Part shown: piece by piece, positions 8,422-17,604 of the stretch
Layout of the letters: each line of letters starts with the position of its first letter
Position numbering within the stretch: position 1 is the first letter of the stretch
Origin: Leptolyngbya sp.
Lineage (GTDB): Bacteria > Cyanobacteriota > Cyanobacteriia > Leptolyngbyales > Leptolyngbyaceae
Assembly: GCA_003249025.1 (NCBI GenBank)
Contig: QBMH01000005.1
Span: forward strand, 1 to 64,000
Direction: 5' to 3'
DNA length: 64,000 nt
Notes under the pieces: generated by a model
Seen by the model: the letters and a program-made list of their open reading frames with translations, nothing else
Database searches by the model: none
What the model was told of the DNA's origin: nothing
Position numbers and translations under genes: made by a program

Positions 8422-9789
8422 TTATTCCTCTTCGTCTCCGTAATCCTCCTCGCTTTCCTCTTCCTCGCTTTCCTCTTCCTCCTCGCTTTCCTCTTCCTCG
8501 CTTTCCTCTTCCTCGCTTTCCTCTTCCTCCTCGCTTTCCTCTTCTTCTTCTTCCTCGCTGCTATCTTCTATTTCTTCTTCATACTCCTCGCTTTCTTCCT
8601 CACTAGATTCTTCCTCTGAGTATTCTTCGGTCTCTTCGTAGCTAGATTCCACGGTTTCAGTCGATTCTTCAGACTCTTCAGTTTCCTCCGAGTATTCTTC
8701 AGAAGTTTCTTCTGAGTATTCTTCAGAAGTTTCTTCTGAGTATTCTTCAGAGGTCTCTTCACTTTCCTCGTAGTCAGCGTCTACGGTTTCAGTCGATTCC
8801 TCATATTCTTCAGAGTCGTCAGTTTCTTCCGCTTCATCACTCGACTCATCCTCGTACTCGACATAATCGTAGGTATAAGCTGATTCTGTATCTGTATCTT
8901 CTGGTTCATCGCCAAACAGGTCGAAAATCGCATCCGCAACGGCAAAATCGTCTTCGACCCATACGCCCTGACTAAAATCTAGATCGCTCACCGCACGGAC
9001 TGCCCATAGCTCCTGACAGAACTCAGGATTAGTCATGTAGCTATAAGGCACATAGCAGTAGCCCTTTTCGCCCCAGTCTTCGCCCCAAGAATTACGCACG
9101 ATGAACGCTTGCGATTGGTCAGAATAACCCACGCACAGCATGGCGTGCCAGCCGTGTTCTGCCCGTCCTTGTTCAGAAGGGTCAGGCACCGGAACAATGC
9201 CGCGCTTTTGGGCTTTGTCAAACGAATGGAAAAGCTTTAGTCCTAGTGCAAAGGGAAAGCCTTCTGCAAGACAACTCTTCATGGCGGTTAGGTCACACTC
9301 AATTTCTTGAGCTTCTTGCACCAAAAAATTACGGGCTTCTCCGTAGGCGGCATCGTTGGGTTTCACGTTAACTTGAGTTTCATCGTATGCCCAAGTTGCT
9401 TCGCTACAGGCTCCATGTTCTTGCAGCACTTGAATGGCAGAGACAATCATGCAACCGACATCTTCTTTGCTGTTTTCGTAGGCACGGGCGTTGTAGTAAA
9501 TAAACAAGCGGCTGACATCGCCAGCACTGCCATTTGCCCGTTTTGCGAGATATTCGTAGGCTCCAGCCATGGAGTTGGCAACACAACTGCTGAGTTGAGA
9601 TTGGTTTTCAACGGCGGTCATGTAGGGGCGTAAATCAACGCGGGGAGGCAATTGGTTAGACTGGAAGCGATCGCTAGAGTATTTTTGAGAGTTTGGTGGT
9701 TTTTTGCCATTGGCGGGTTGAAAGCCACCAAATTTAATCGTTTGTCCGGTTGTGCGATTGGTCAGGGTCGTGATTTTATGACGTGCCAT
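8422..9789 (-). CDS. C1 (papain-like) cysteine peptidase with about 180-residue Glu/Ser-rich acidic C-terminal tail
   Basis: VENQSQLSSCVANSMAGAYEY (Cys), AEHGWHAMLCVGY (His), IVRNSWGEDWGEKGYCYVPYSYM (Asn). Tail EETSEEYSEETSEEYS...EEEESEEEESEEDYGDEEE. Confidence 0.9.
   Translation of the reverse strand: MARHKITTLTNRTTGQTIKFGGFQPANGKKPPNSQKYSSDRFQSNQLPPRVDLRPYMTAVENQSQLSSCVANSMAGAYEYLAKRANGSAGDVSRLFIYYNARAYENSKEDVGCMIVSAIQVLQEHGACSEATWAYDETQVNVKPNDAAYGEARNFLVQEAQEIECDLTAMKSCLAEGFPFALGLKLFHSFDKAQKRGIVPVPDPSEQGRAEHGWHAMLCVGYSDQSQAFIVRNSWGEDWGEKGYCYVPYSYMTNPEFCQELWAVRAVSDLDFSQGVWVEDDFAVADAIFDLFGDEPEDTDTESAYTYDYVEYEDESSDEAEETDDSEEYEESTETVDADYEESEETSEEYSEETSEEYSEETSEEYSEETEESEESTETVESSYEETEEYSEEESSEEESEEYEEEIEDSSEEEEEEESEEEEESEEEESEEEESEEEEESEEEESEEDYGDEEE
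8691..8762. repeat. 24-bp tandem repeat (about 3 copies) within the acidic tail coding region
   Basis: agtattcttcagaagtttcttctg begins at 8691, 8715 and 8739. Confidence 0.9.
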
Positions 9790-9928
9790 GGAGTTGTGTG
9801 GGTAAAATTCCAGTGATCTGCTTCTGGTATTCCCAAAACCGATTCTGAACTCCCACAGGGGATTTTAAAGAATCTTTGCTTAACTGGAATGGCTTTACTG
9901 TTTGAGCAATACGCAACAGCAAAGCAAT

Positions 9929-10420
9929 TCAGTCCATTTCTGCCGACTCAAGCTTGAACTGGGCTTTTTCGGCAACCAGAGTTAGATAGTTTGAAGAAGC
10001 TCGCGAGGGTTCATAAACCGCTTTTTCCCATTCGCTGACGGTTTGTTGGCGGATGCGGAGTTCTTTGGCAAAGCTTGCTTGGGTTAACCCCATGTGCGAT
10101 CGCAAGGCTTTGACCAATTCTCCGTTCCACTGAATTTCGTCATTTACACGCTGCACTCTATAGACTTGAGGCGGCTTGTGAAAAGTAACCTGTTCATCCA
10201 AAAAATTTAAATCTTTGACTAAATAGCCTGCACCCATCCAAGCAGTTGCTTGCAGCGCTCCTTTGCTACGATTGCTCCACCAGGCTCGATTGTGGCGGGC
10301 AGATTCGGGTAAGGGCGCTTCCATGAGCGTTTCAATCTCAGCAAAGGTTAGCACTACTTCCGGGCGATCGCACTGCTGTAAATACTCTAGCAATGGCTGA
10401 TATTTGCTTCCACCCTTCAT
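9929..10420 (-). CDS. XRE-type HTH regulator with N-terminal DUF7662-like domain
   Basis: N-term KYQPLLEYLQQ...ARHNRAWWSNRSKGALQATAWMGAGY. C-term LVKALRSHMGLTQASFAKELRIRQQTVSEWEKAVYEPS. ORF track start is 10438. Confidence 0.75.
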   Translation of the reverse strand: MKGGSKYQPLLEYLQQCDRPEVVLTFAEIETLMEAPLPESARHNRAWWSNRSKGALQATAWMGAGYLVKDLNFLDEQVTFHKPPQVYRVQRVNDEIQWNGELVKALRSHMGLTQASFAKELRIRQQTVSEWEKAVYEPSRASSNYLTLVAEKAQFKLESAEMD

Positions 10421-10613
10421 AAACCCATTCCACGACAAGTCATAAATAACGGCGATCCTGATTCACTAAGTGTTTTTTCACCTAAATGGAATCGTCTCAT
10501 TATAGAGACACTTGATAAAACCGCTGAATCCAGCCACTCCATGGAACAGAACGGCTGAGTAAAATCGCGATCGCAGACCTCCGTCTTTAAAAATCCGGCA
10601 CAATAATCGAGTA

Positions 10614-12104
10614 TTGTTCTCATCACTTTTCCTCCCCATGCAGTGGTTCCTCACTCAAATTCAAGGATTATTCATTAACCTCTCCCAGATTCTTTCCACC
10701 CCCATTTTTGAAATAGGTGGAAACCGATATTCCGTCAGCCTAATCACCGTCCTTTTGCTGATTCTCATCGGTGTATTTTGGATATCCCACGCGGTTAGCA
10801 GTTGGATAAAACGAGGCGTATTGACTCACCTAGGCTTCGATCGCGGCACCCGCGAAGTCGTCACCGCGTTCATTCGTTACCTGCTCACCTTTCTAGGGCT
10901 GATCATCGTTTTGCAAACCGCAGGCGTAAACCTCAGTTCCTTAACTATCTTTGCGGGTGTGATTGGGATTGGGGTTGGCTTTGGGCTACAAAATCTTGCC
11001 AGCAACTTCATTAGCGGTTTAACACTCCTGCTAGAACAACCCATTCGCGTGGGCGATTTCATCCAGGTTGGCGATCTATTGGGCACCGTCGAAAATATTT
11101 CGATTCGCTCCACCAAAGTTCGGACTCAAGATGGAGTCTTTGTGATTGTGCCGAATATGAAGTTCGTTGAAAACCACGTCGTGAACTGGAGCCATACCGA
11201 CCCCCGTTGCCGGATTCATGTGCCAATTGGGGTTGAGTATGGCATTGATACGCTGGTCGTATCCGAAGCGCTGCTAAGCTGTGCCCGTCAGGAACCTAGA
11301 GTATTATCGAGTCCATCTCCTAGAGTTTGGTTTCGTGCGTTTGGGGAGAGTGAGTTAAAGTTTGAGCTATTAGTATGGATTGACCAACCCGCCGAAAGTG
11401 AACCGATCAAAAGCGCTCTAAACTTTTTGATCGATCAAGAGTTTCGTCATCGCGGCATCCAGATTCCCTTTCCGCAGCGAGAGCTATACATTCACAATCT
11501 GGATAAAATCACCGCGTCAATACAGCAAAACGGCAATAGCGATCGCAGTTATACAAAGCCTTCCCCTGCGGAAGCATCTCCCAGTGAGGTTAAAAAGGCA
11601 CCGATTTCTCCTAATAATTTAACGCTTCGTACTTTGCTCAGAAAGATTAACTATTTTGACCAGTGTTCAGATGCAGAACTATTGCAATTGATTGAATATG
11701 GCTATCGTCAGATTTATCCGATAGATCAAATTGTTTGCGAGGAGGGCGATCCAGGAGAATCGTTCTACATTATTTTGAAAGGATCGGTGGAAATTTTTTC
11801 TCGGCGCGTGGAACAGTACATCGCGACTTTGAATGAAGGGGAGTTTTTTGGTGAAATGTCTTTGCTCATGGGAATTCCGCGATCGGCATCGATTCGCACC
11901 TTAGAAGACTCCGTATTATTCATTATTGAGCGCAACGACCTCCAGCGACTGCTGACGAGCCATCAAGGGTTGGCTGACCAAATCGCTCAAAAGTTAATGG
12001 AGCGTCAACAAATACTACGGGACATGGGCATCTTGTCAGAATTTTCTGAAGAAACCCCGCTGCTGCGAATCCGGAAGCGCCTACAAACCTTGTTTGGCAT
12101 TTAA
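10614..12104 (+). CDS. MscS-family mechanosensitive channel with C-terminal cyclic nucleotide-binding domain
   Basis: GVIGIGVGFGLQNLASNFISGLTLLLEQPIRVGDFI (MscS) and EEGDPGESFYIILKGSVEIF...LNEGEFFGEMSLLMGIPRSASIRT (cNMP-binding). Confidence 0.93.
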   Translation: MFSSLFLPMQWFLTQIQGLFINLSQILSTPIFEIGGNRYSVSLITVLLLILIGVFWISHAVSSWIKRGVLTHLGFDRGTREVVTAFIRYLLTFLGLIIVLQTAGVNLSSLTIFAGVIGIGVGFGLQNLASNFISGLTLLLEQPIRVGDFIQVGDLLGTVENISIRSTKVRTQDGVFVIVPNMKFVENHVVNWSHTDPRCRIHVPIGVEYGIDTLVVSEALLSCARQEPRVLSSPSPRVWFRAFGESELKFELLVWIDQPAESEPIKSALNFLIDQEFRHRGIQIPFPQRELYIHNLDKITASIQQNGNSDRSYTKPSPAEASPSEVKKAPISPNNLTLRTLLRKINYFDQCSDAELLQLIEYGYRQIYPIDQIVCEEGDPGESFYIILKGSVEIFSRRVEQYIATLNEGEFFGEMSLLMGIPRSASIRTLEDSVLFIIERNDLQRLLTSHQGLADQIAQKLMERQQILRDMGILSEFSEETPLLRIRKRLQTLFGI

Positions 12105-12208
12105 ACGATAGAAGTCTTTGCAAAACTTTCGGATCACTGGTCAGTGGATATGGAATAATTAACAGGTTTTAAGATCCTGCATTTCTCCTCACACTCTTCA
12201 CACTCACT

Positions 12209-12580
12209 ATGAATCAGTTCCTCCGGCTTTTACTCCTCACGCCAGCGGCGTTTTCATCCGTGTTGTCATTGGTCATGGTTAGACCTGCTCATGCTGCGAA
12301 TGCAGGCTGGGTTCAGGTTTCTAAAGATACCGCTTGTTTACATGTCGTTGCCCATACAACAACCCAATTTACCTGTAGGCGTGTCAATTCTGAAGCTACG
12401 AAGGTCTTTGATATTACTAAATCTGCTGTCAATGCGCGGGATGCTGCCGAAATCAATACTGTCACATCAACGGTGTTTGATCTAACAGATGAGGAGAGTG
12501 ATGCCGCGATCGCTCTGTTTGGGTGCGATTGTCCGGCTTGTACGCGATCGCTGCGCCAGCTTCGCAGTATGCTTTCGTAG
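12209..12580 (+). CDS. Small exported protein with C-terminal CDCPAC motif
   Basis: Signal-like N-terminus ending ..VRPAHAANAG; C-terminal FGCDCPACTRSLRQL. Confidence 0.5.
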   Translation: MNQFLRLLLLTPAAFSSVLSLVMVRPAHAANAGWVQVSKDTACLHVVAHTTTQFTCRRVNSEATKVFDITKSAVNARDAAEINTVTSTVFDLTDEESDAAIALFGCDCPACTRSLRQLRSMLS

Positions 12581-12652
12581 ATCACTGAATCCATTGCGCG
12601 TTAAGGTAGTAATAACTCATGTTTGTGGCGCGATCGCGCTCCTAGTGTTCTA

Positions 12653-13123
12653 ATGTCTACCTCTTCTGTGCCACTGCCGCCCATTTTAGAGAAAATTGTT
12701 CGTCGTTTACAGCAAACAACCGATCCGAAGCGGCGCTACGAATATCTTCTCTGGCTTGCCAAACGCTTGCCAGAACTTCCAGAGTCACAAAAAACGGCTG
12801 AGAATAAAGTTCCAGGATGTGTGTCTCAGGTTTTTATTGTCGCTGAACTGGTAGATGGAAAAGTCACGTTTCAGGCAGACTCCGACGCTCAATTAACCAA
12901 AGGGTTAGTAGCGCTGCTGGTGGAAGGGTTGAATGGTTTAACTCTCCAAGAAATCTCCCAACTTACTCCTGATTTCATCAAAGACACGGGTTTAGACGTT
13001 AGCCTCACGCCTTCTCGCGCCAATGGGTTTTACAACATTTTCCAAACGATGCAGCGTAAAGCGCTCCTGTGTCAGTTAGAACTGTCTATGCAATCGGTGG
13101 CTCCGGCTGATGAATCTACATAA
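12653..13123 (+). CDS. sufE: SufE family Fe-S cluster assembly protein
   Basis: RYEYLLWLAKRLPELPESQKTAENKVPGCVSQVFI is the SufE active-cysteine region. Start MSTSSVP preferred over the TTG at 12623. Confidence 0.9.
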   Translation: MSTSSVPLPPILEKIVRRLQQTTDPKRRYEYLLWLAKRLPELPESQKTAENKVPGCVSQVFIVAELVDGKVTFQADSDAQLTKGLVALLVEGLNGLTLQEISQLTPDFIKDTGLDVSLTPSRANGFYNIFQTMQRKALLCQLELSMQSVAPADEST

Positions 13124-13129
13124 TTGCGG

Positions 13130-13636
13130 TTAGTGATGAATTTCTAGGCTGAAGGTGTATTGCCCAAGCTGGAGGCGATCGCAGCGAAGCTCATACTCCA
13201 GCAACAGGTAAAAGGGCAGCGGATTGCCTTTTACATGCAGATTGCGGGTGAAGTTGCGTAACCGAAACTCACGATTGGGATACACTGCATCATCTTGCAA
13301 GAAATAGCGGCTTAGCCCTAAGACTCCTGGTTCAAACAGATGGCGGTAGCTAAACTGCCCATTCCCTTGCATCGTCATTGTCACACGGTAAGGAGAAAAT
13401 TCGATCCACAATAGACGCGGTGTAGGAACAGCGGTGGTTGTTAAGGTGCTGATGGCAGAAGCTTCTAACGCCTGCGATCGCGTATCCCAATCCATTACCA
13501 GCGGCTCTGTCAGGACAAGATGATAGCGATCGTTCTCTTTTTGATAAAGTGTGCCAACCGTCTCTAGCTCTGAAATCAGCAAGCCATCGGCAGAGCTAAA
13601 AGATAAATGAATCGGTCGGCGAAGTTGAGTCAGCAT
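13130..13636 (-). CDS. Conserved hypothetical protein
   Basis: Intact 168-aa ORF between sufE and aroA, plausible codon usage, no recognised domain. Confidence 0.6.
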   Translation of the reverse strand: MLTQLRRPIHLSFSSADGLLISELETVGTLYQKENDRYHLVLTEPLVMDWDTRSQALEASAISTLTTTAVPTPRLLWIEFSPYRVTMTMQGNGQFSYRHLFEPGVLGLSRYFLQDDAVYPNREFRLRNFTRNLHVKGNPLPFYLLLEYELRCDRLQLGQYTFSLEIHH

Positions 13637-13692
13637 GGTAATTAAGCGGTAGGATTACTAACGCAGTTCAAATGGCAGTCTAGCCGATCCCC

Positions 13693-15072
13693 ATGGCAGT
13701 TACCCAGAGAATTACCCTTAATCAAACGGAATATCATCACCACCTGACAATTATTTCTCCATCTTCCGGGCTTTCGTTGCAAGGGCGGATTCAAGTGCCA
13801 GGGGATAAATCCATTTCCCATCGGGCGTTGATGCTAGGGGCGCTGGCAGAGGGCGAAACGGTGATTCACGGATTGCTGCTAGGAGAAGATCCCCGCAGTA
13901 CCGCCAGTTGCTTTCAGGCAATGGGGGCAGATATTTCAGCGCTCAACAGTGACGAAGTGCGAGTGCGCGGGATTGGCTTGGGGAAACTCATAGAACCGCT
14001 GGATGTGCTGAATGCAGGCAATTCTGGAACGACACTGCGGTTAATGTTAGGCATCTTGGCTTCCCATCCAGGGAGATTTTTTACGATAACGGGAGATGGA
14101 TCGCTGCGATCTCGACCCATGTCGCGGATTGTTCAGCCGCTACAGCAAATGGGTGCTGAAATTTGGGGACGAAAAGATGGCTCATTGGCACCTTTAGCCG
14201 TGAGAGGGGAAACCCTACGCCCAATCCACTATCATTCCCCGATCGCCTCTGCCCAGGTAAAGTCCTGCATCTTACTAGCAGGGCTGATGACAGAAGGAAA
14301 AACAACCGTTACAGAACCCGCACTCTCGCGGGATCATAGCGAACGGATGCTGAGTGCTTTTGGTGCCGAAATTATTGTTGATCCAGAAACCTGTAGCGCT
14401 ACGGTTGTCGGACGATCAACCCTCCGGGGGCAAACCGTTGTTGTGCCGGGGGATATTAGCTCAGCGGCGTTTTGGCTCGTTGCTGGGGCGATCGTCCCCG
14501 GATCGGATCTCACCATTGAAAATGTGGGCGTGAACCCAACCCGCACGGGCATTTTAGAAGCCCTGGCGCTGATGGGCGCAGACATTACTCAGGAAAATCT
14601 GCGGGAAGTCGCCGGAGAACCGGTGGCAGACCTGCGAGTGCGCTATCGGCAAGGGCAGAACGGTATGCCGCTGCAAGCCTGCACGATTGAGGGCGACTTA
14701 ATTCCTAAACTAATTGATGAAGTGCCTATTTTGGCAGTGGCGGCAACGTTTGCCAAGGGCACAACCATCATTCGAGATGCAGCAGAACTGCGCGTGAAGG
14801 AAAGCGATCGCATTACTGTCATGGCAACTCAACTGAATCAGATGGGAGCCAACATTACCGAACTCCCTGAGGGCATGGAAATTGTCGGTGGCACGCCCCT
14901 AATGGGAACTGAAGTAGATAGCCACACCGATCACCGGATTGCCATGAGCTTGGCGATCGCCGCCCTGACTGCCCAAGGAACCACCACGATTCAACGGGCA
15001 GAAGCCGCCGCCATTTCCTATCCATCGTTTGTGGAAACCTTGCAACAAATCGTGCAGCCATCGCAACACTGA
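13693..15072 (+). CDS. aroA: 3-phosphoshikimate 1-carboxyvinyltransferase (EPSP synthase)
   Basis: [70 protein letters not shown]. Confidence 0.97.
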   Translation: MAVTQRITLNQTEYHHHLTIISPSSGLSLQGRIQVPGDKSISHRALMLGALAEGETVIHGLLLGEDPRSTASCFQAMGADISALNSDEVRVRGIGLGKLIEPLDVLNAGNSGTTLRLMLGILASHPGRFFTITGDGSLRSRPMSRIVQPLQQMGAEIWGRKDGSLAPLAVRGETLRPIHYHSPIASAQVKSCILLAGLMTEGKTTVTEPALSRDHSERMLSAFGAEIIVDPETCSATVVGRSTLRGQTVVVPGDISSAAFWLVAGAIVPGSDLTIENVGVNPTRTGILEALALMGADITQENLREVAGEPVADLRVRYRQGQNGMPLQACTIEGDLIPKLIDEVPILAVAATFAKGTTIIRDAAELRVKESDRITVMATQLNQMGANITELPEGMEIVGGTPLMGTEVDSHTDHRIAMSLAIAALTAQGTTTIQRAEAAAISYPSFVETLQQIVQPSQH

Positions 15073-15245
15073 TTAAGTTTTACTAAAACATGTAATTTTT
15101 TTCGAGAAAATCTCAGCTTTCAATCATCTTTCTATAAGCTGATATGAATTCATCAAAGCCATCAAGATTTATTGGGTGGCAGCCGTAACAACATTTTGTA
15201 TTTTGTTCAACTTTAGTCAATTTATTTTTAACTAAGGAGTTAAGC

Positions 15246-15617
15246 ATGACAGTTTCCCAGAGTCAAGCTATCAGCCAATCAGACTACGGCTTAATGCTAA
15301 AAAGCTTTTTATTATGGACTGGAATTTTAACCGTATGCTTGCTAATCGCCGGGTTTCCTATTGGAATTCTGATTGTTACGGTTGGTTCTTTGCTGGCAAT
15401 GGTGCTGCATGAGATCTTGCCAGGAATGAGTTTAGTAATGATTGTGGGTAGCTTTATTACAGTCCAGCTAATCGGGGTAATGGTTGCAGCGGCAATGCTC
15501 ACCCTGAAAGGAACACACCCCAGTGATGTCACTTGGTTACCCTGGTTAAGTGGTCAGTCTAATCCCCAAAATTATTCAGTTTATGCAGCTTGCCCACTCA
15601 CCTGCGAAATTAAGTAA
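15246..15617 (+). CDS. Small membrane protein, unknown function
   Basis: Good ribosome-binding site (aaggagttaagcATG), three hydrophobic segments, followed by a strong terminator. Confidence 0.65.
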   Translation: MTVSQSQAISQSDYGLMLKSFLLWTGILTVCLLIAGFPIGILIVTVGSLLAMVLHEILPGMSLVMIVGSFITVQLIGVMVAAAMLTLKGTHPSDVTWLPWLSGQSNPQNYSVYAACPLTCEIK

Positions 15618-15641
15618 ATAATAAACTTTTGTAGCTAAGTT

Positions 15642-15669
15642 AAAAAGCCTGGTTAAACCAGGCTTTTTT
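15642..15669 (+). terminator. Rho-independent terminator-like hairpin
   Basis: aaaaaGCCTGGTTAAACCAGGCtttttt, perfect GCCTGGTT/AACCAGGC stem with a T-run. Confidence 0.85.
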
Positions 15670-15680
15670 CATAGATTCCT

Positions 15681-15757
15681 ACACCAGTTTGAAATTGAAA
15701 GGCGACAGATATTTTTTGAAAACGGCACTGCTTCTTTACCTCAAAACTCAAAACTGT
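15681..15757. repeat. Dispersed intergenic repeat, copy 2
   Basis: acaccagtttgaaattgaaaggcgac...ctcaaaactcaaaact, similar to 6238-6360. Confidence 0.6.
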
Positions 15758-15763
15758 ATCACG

Positions 15764-16159
15764 TCATCGCATAGAGAACCGATAACCTGTGTACTGGTCT
15801 CCTTCATAAAGAACAACTAACCAGGTTTGAGGTTCAAACTCAAGCGGATACACGTCCCGTTGGGCGATCGCTCCCGCCCGAATAGGCAAACTCGAAAGTT
15901 GACAATACGGCTCTTTTACAATGTCGCGAATGCGTTGTTTTTTGTCGCCTTCTGGCACTGCCAATACCTGCACCAACTGCTTTTTAGATAGCACTGCGCT
16001 AGATTGAACGACTTGTTGACAGGCTTCACCGATATTTTTACGTCCACCAAGGGAAGGCAAGCCGCCAAACTGATCGACCAACAAGCCGATCGCAAGCAAC
16101 AGAGAACCACCTGTCATGATTCGCTTGGAAGTCAATCGCCCAGATTCGGGATTTTCCAT
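15764..16159 (-). CDS. Conserved hypothetical protein with N-terminal membrane/signal segment
   Basis: MENPESGRLTSKRIMTGGSLLLAIGLLVDQFGG...; intact ORF. Confidence 0.6.
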   Translation of the reverse strand: MENPESGRLTSKRIMTGGSLLLAIGLLVDQFGGLPSLGGRKNIGEACQQVVQSSAVLSKKQLVQVLAVPEGDKKQRIRDIVKEPYCQLSSLPIRAGAIAQRDVYPLEFEPQTWLVVLYEGDQYTGYRFSMR

Positions 16160-16184
16160 TTGTTCCTCCTAAAGTTTGTCACCG

Positions 16185-17405
16185 TTAAAGTTTGCCGCCA
16201 ACGAGAAATCCTATCATCATCAAAAATAGACGGTAGTAGGGAAGCCATCCCGCTTTGGGAGCGCAGAACACAAGATAGACAGCCGAGATCGCTGGAGCCA
16301 GCGTCAGCATCAGAAAAATCGGTGAAAGCAGGGGAAATGCGGCAATCACATATCGAGAGGCGACCCGAACGATCGCAGCAGTGGCAATCCATAGAGCCGC
16401 ATCACCGATGCGATTGATCGGTTGGCGTGGTAACTCTAGAGATCGTCCATCGCGCAACCGTCCGCGCAATTCTCGTAAATAACGGCGGAGCGTGATAGGT
16501 GGCGAAGAAGAATGAGAACGGGGGCGATCGCGCAGTAAATTCTGATTAGCAGCAACGCTTTTATTCCAGGTGGGGGCACACTCAGTTTTAGGGGTCTGCG
16601 ATGGCTCTCCATCCCGAAGCTCTCTAGGCGAACCGTTCCACGCTTGAGTGGGCGAATGGCTTAAGGGCGATGATATTGGAACCGAAGGTTGCAGGATCGA
16701 AGATTGCCCATGAAGACGATTGGCTGTCTCAGAGGCACGGGGCACTTCTGAGGACGCGATCAAAGAACCTGCTTCATTCAGATGTAAACCCAGTTCATGC
16801 AAGCGTTGCTGAATGCTTCCCTTCTGAAACGTTAAGCTTTCCACCTCCTGTTCTGCGATCGAAGTTGGAGATTGCCACTGATTTTTAATGGGTTGAATGG
16901 GTGGTAATTGCTGATTTACCTGCCGTTCAACCAATGGAGTTGAGGCTGCCGATTGGGTTGCAGGCTGCGTTGTTAAATTGGCAGGACTGCTATTTGCGCT
17001 TCCCGGAGGGATTCCTGTAGAAAGCGTCGCTGACGGTTCATAAATCGCGTCTTTACTAGCGCGATCAGCAAGAATTTGATGAAGTCGCTTTGCATGATCT
17101 TCAAGTCGTTTCAACTCATCTGCATACTGGTAGGGCGGAGTTGATTGACTCTGCCGAACTGTTTTAAACGGTTTTTTGCTGCCCGTAGCAGCTCGTGTTT
17201 TTCCTTCCGTTGCACTTCGCTGCTTACGTTTAGAGGCAGTATAGGAAAGACGTTCATCTTCAGTAATGGTATTTTGAATAGGCATTGGCACCACATTGCT
17301 ATCCTCCTCTATCGGCGCAGAACCATACTCATCTGAATAAAGCTGCCGTGCTAAAGGATGATGAAAGGGTAGGGATGACTGAATCCGTGGTTTTTGTTCT
17401 TCCAT
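16185..17405 (-). CDS. Hypothetical protein: long disordered N-terminus and C-terminal transmembrane hairpin
   Basis: Start MEEQKPRIQSS preferred over 17492. C-terminal hydrophobic segments AALWIATAAIVRVASRYVIAAFPLLSPIFLMLTLAPAISAVYLVF and YYRLFLMMIGFLVGG. Confidence 0.6.
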   Translation of the reverse strand: MEEQKPRIQSSLPFHHPLARQLYSDEYGSAPIEEDSNVVPMPIQNTITEDERLSYTASKRKQRSATEGKTRAATGSKKPFKTVRQSQSTPPYQYADELKRLEDHAKRLHQILADRASKDAIYEPSATLSTGIPPGSANSSPANLTTQPATQSAASTPLVERQVNQQLPPIQPIKNQWQSPTSIAEQEVESLTFQKGSIQQRLHELGLHLNEAGSLIASSEVPRASETANRLHGQSSILQPSVPISSPLSHSPTQAWNGSPRELRDGEPSQTPKTECAPTWNKSVAANQNLLRDRPRSHSSSPPITLRRYLRELRGRLRDGRSLELPRQPINRIGDAALWIATAAIVRVASRYVIAAFPLLSPIFLMLTLAPAISAVYLVFCAPKAGWLPYYRLFLMMIGFLVGGKL

Positions 17406-17604
17406 AGTTGAGGATGACCACCTGTGCAAACAACGGGTGCTTGCAGCATTAGTACACCGCAGACACCCACAAATTAAGTACAAGTGTACCATGATTTTGA
17501 TCTAAAATGATCTCTTGAGAAATCAGTTTTACTGAAGCATCGCCCTTCATCCTGTTGCCTTGTCTAACCTCCACTGCTAAATTTCCTCTTTAAAAGTGAA
17601 TCTT

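Noticed and set aside
8371-8619. Hydrophobic L/F/A-rich plus-strand ORFs (8371-8619, 8394-8606) looking like a membrane protein
   Set aside because: They are the antisense of the Glu/Ser repeat tail of the protease; composition artefact (gag/gaa read as ctc/ttc).
8690-8765. Tandem 24-bp repeats as a possible CRISPR-like or regulatory iteron array
   Set aside because: In-frame coding repeats (EETSEEYS units) of the protease tail with no spacers.
9929-10420. DUF7662-XRE regulator as part of a toxin-antitoxin or defence pair
   Set aside because: No partner gene adjacent on the same strand; neighbours are a protease and an MscS channel.
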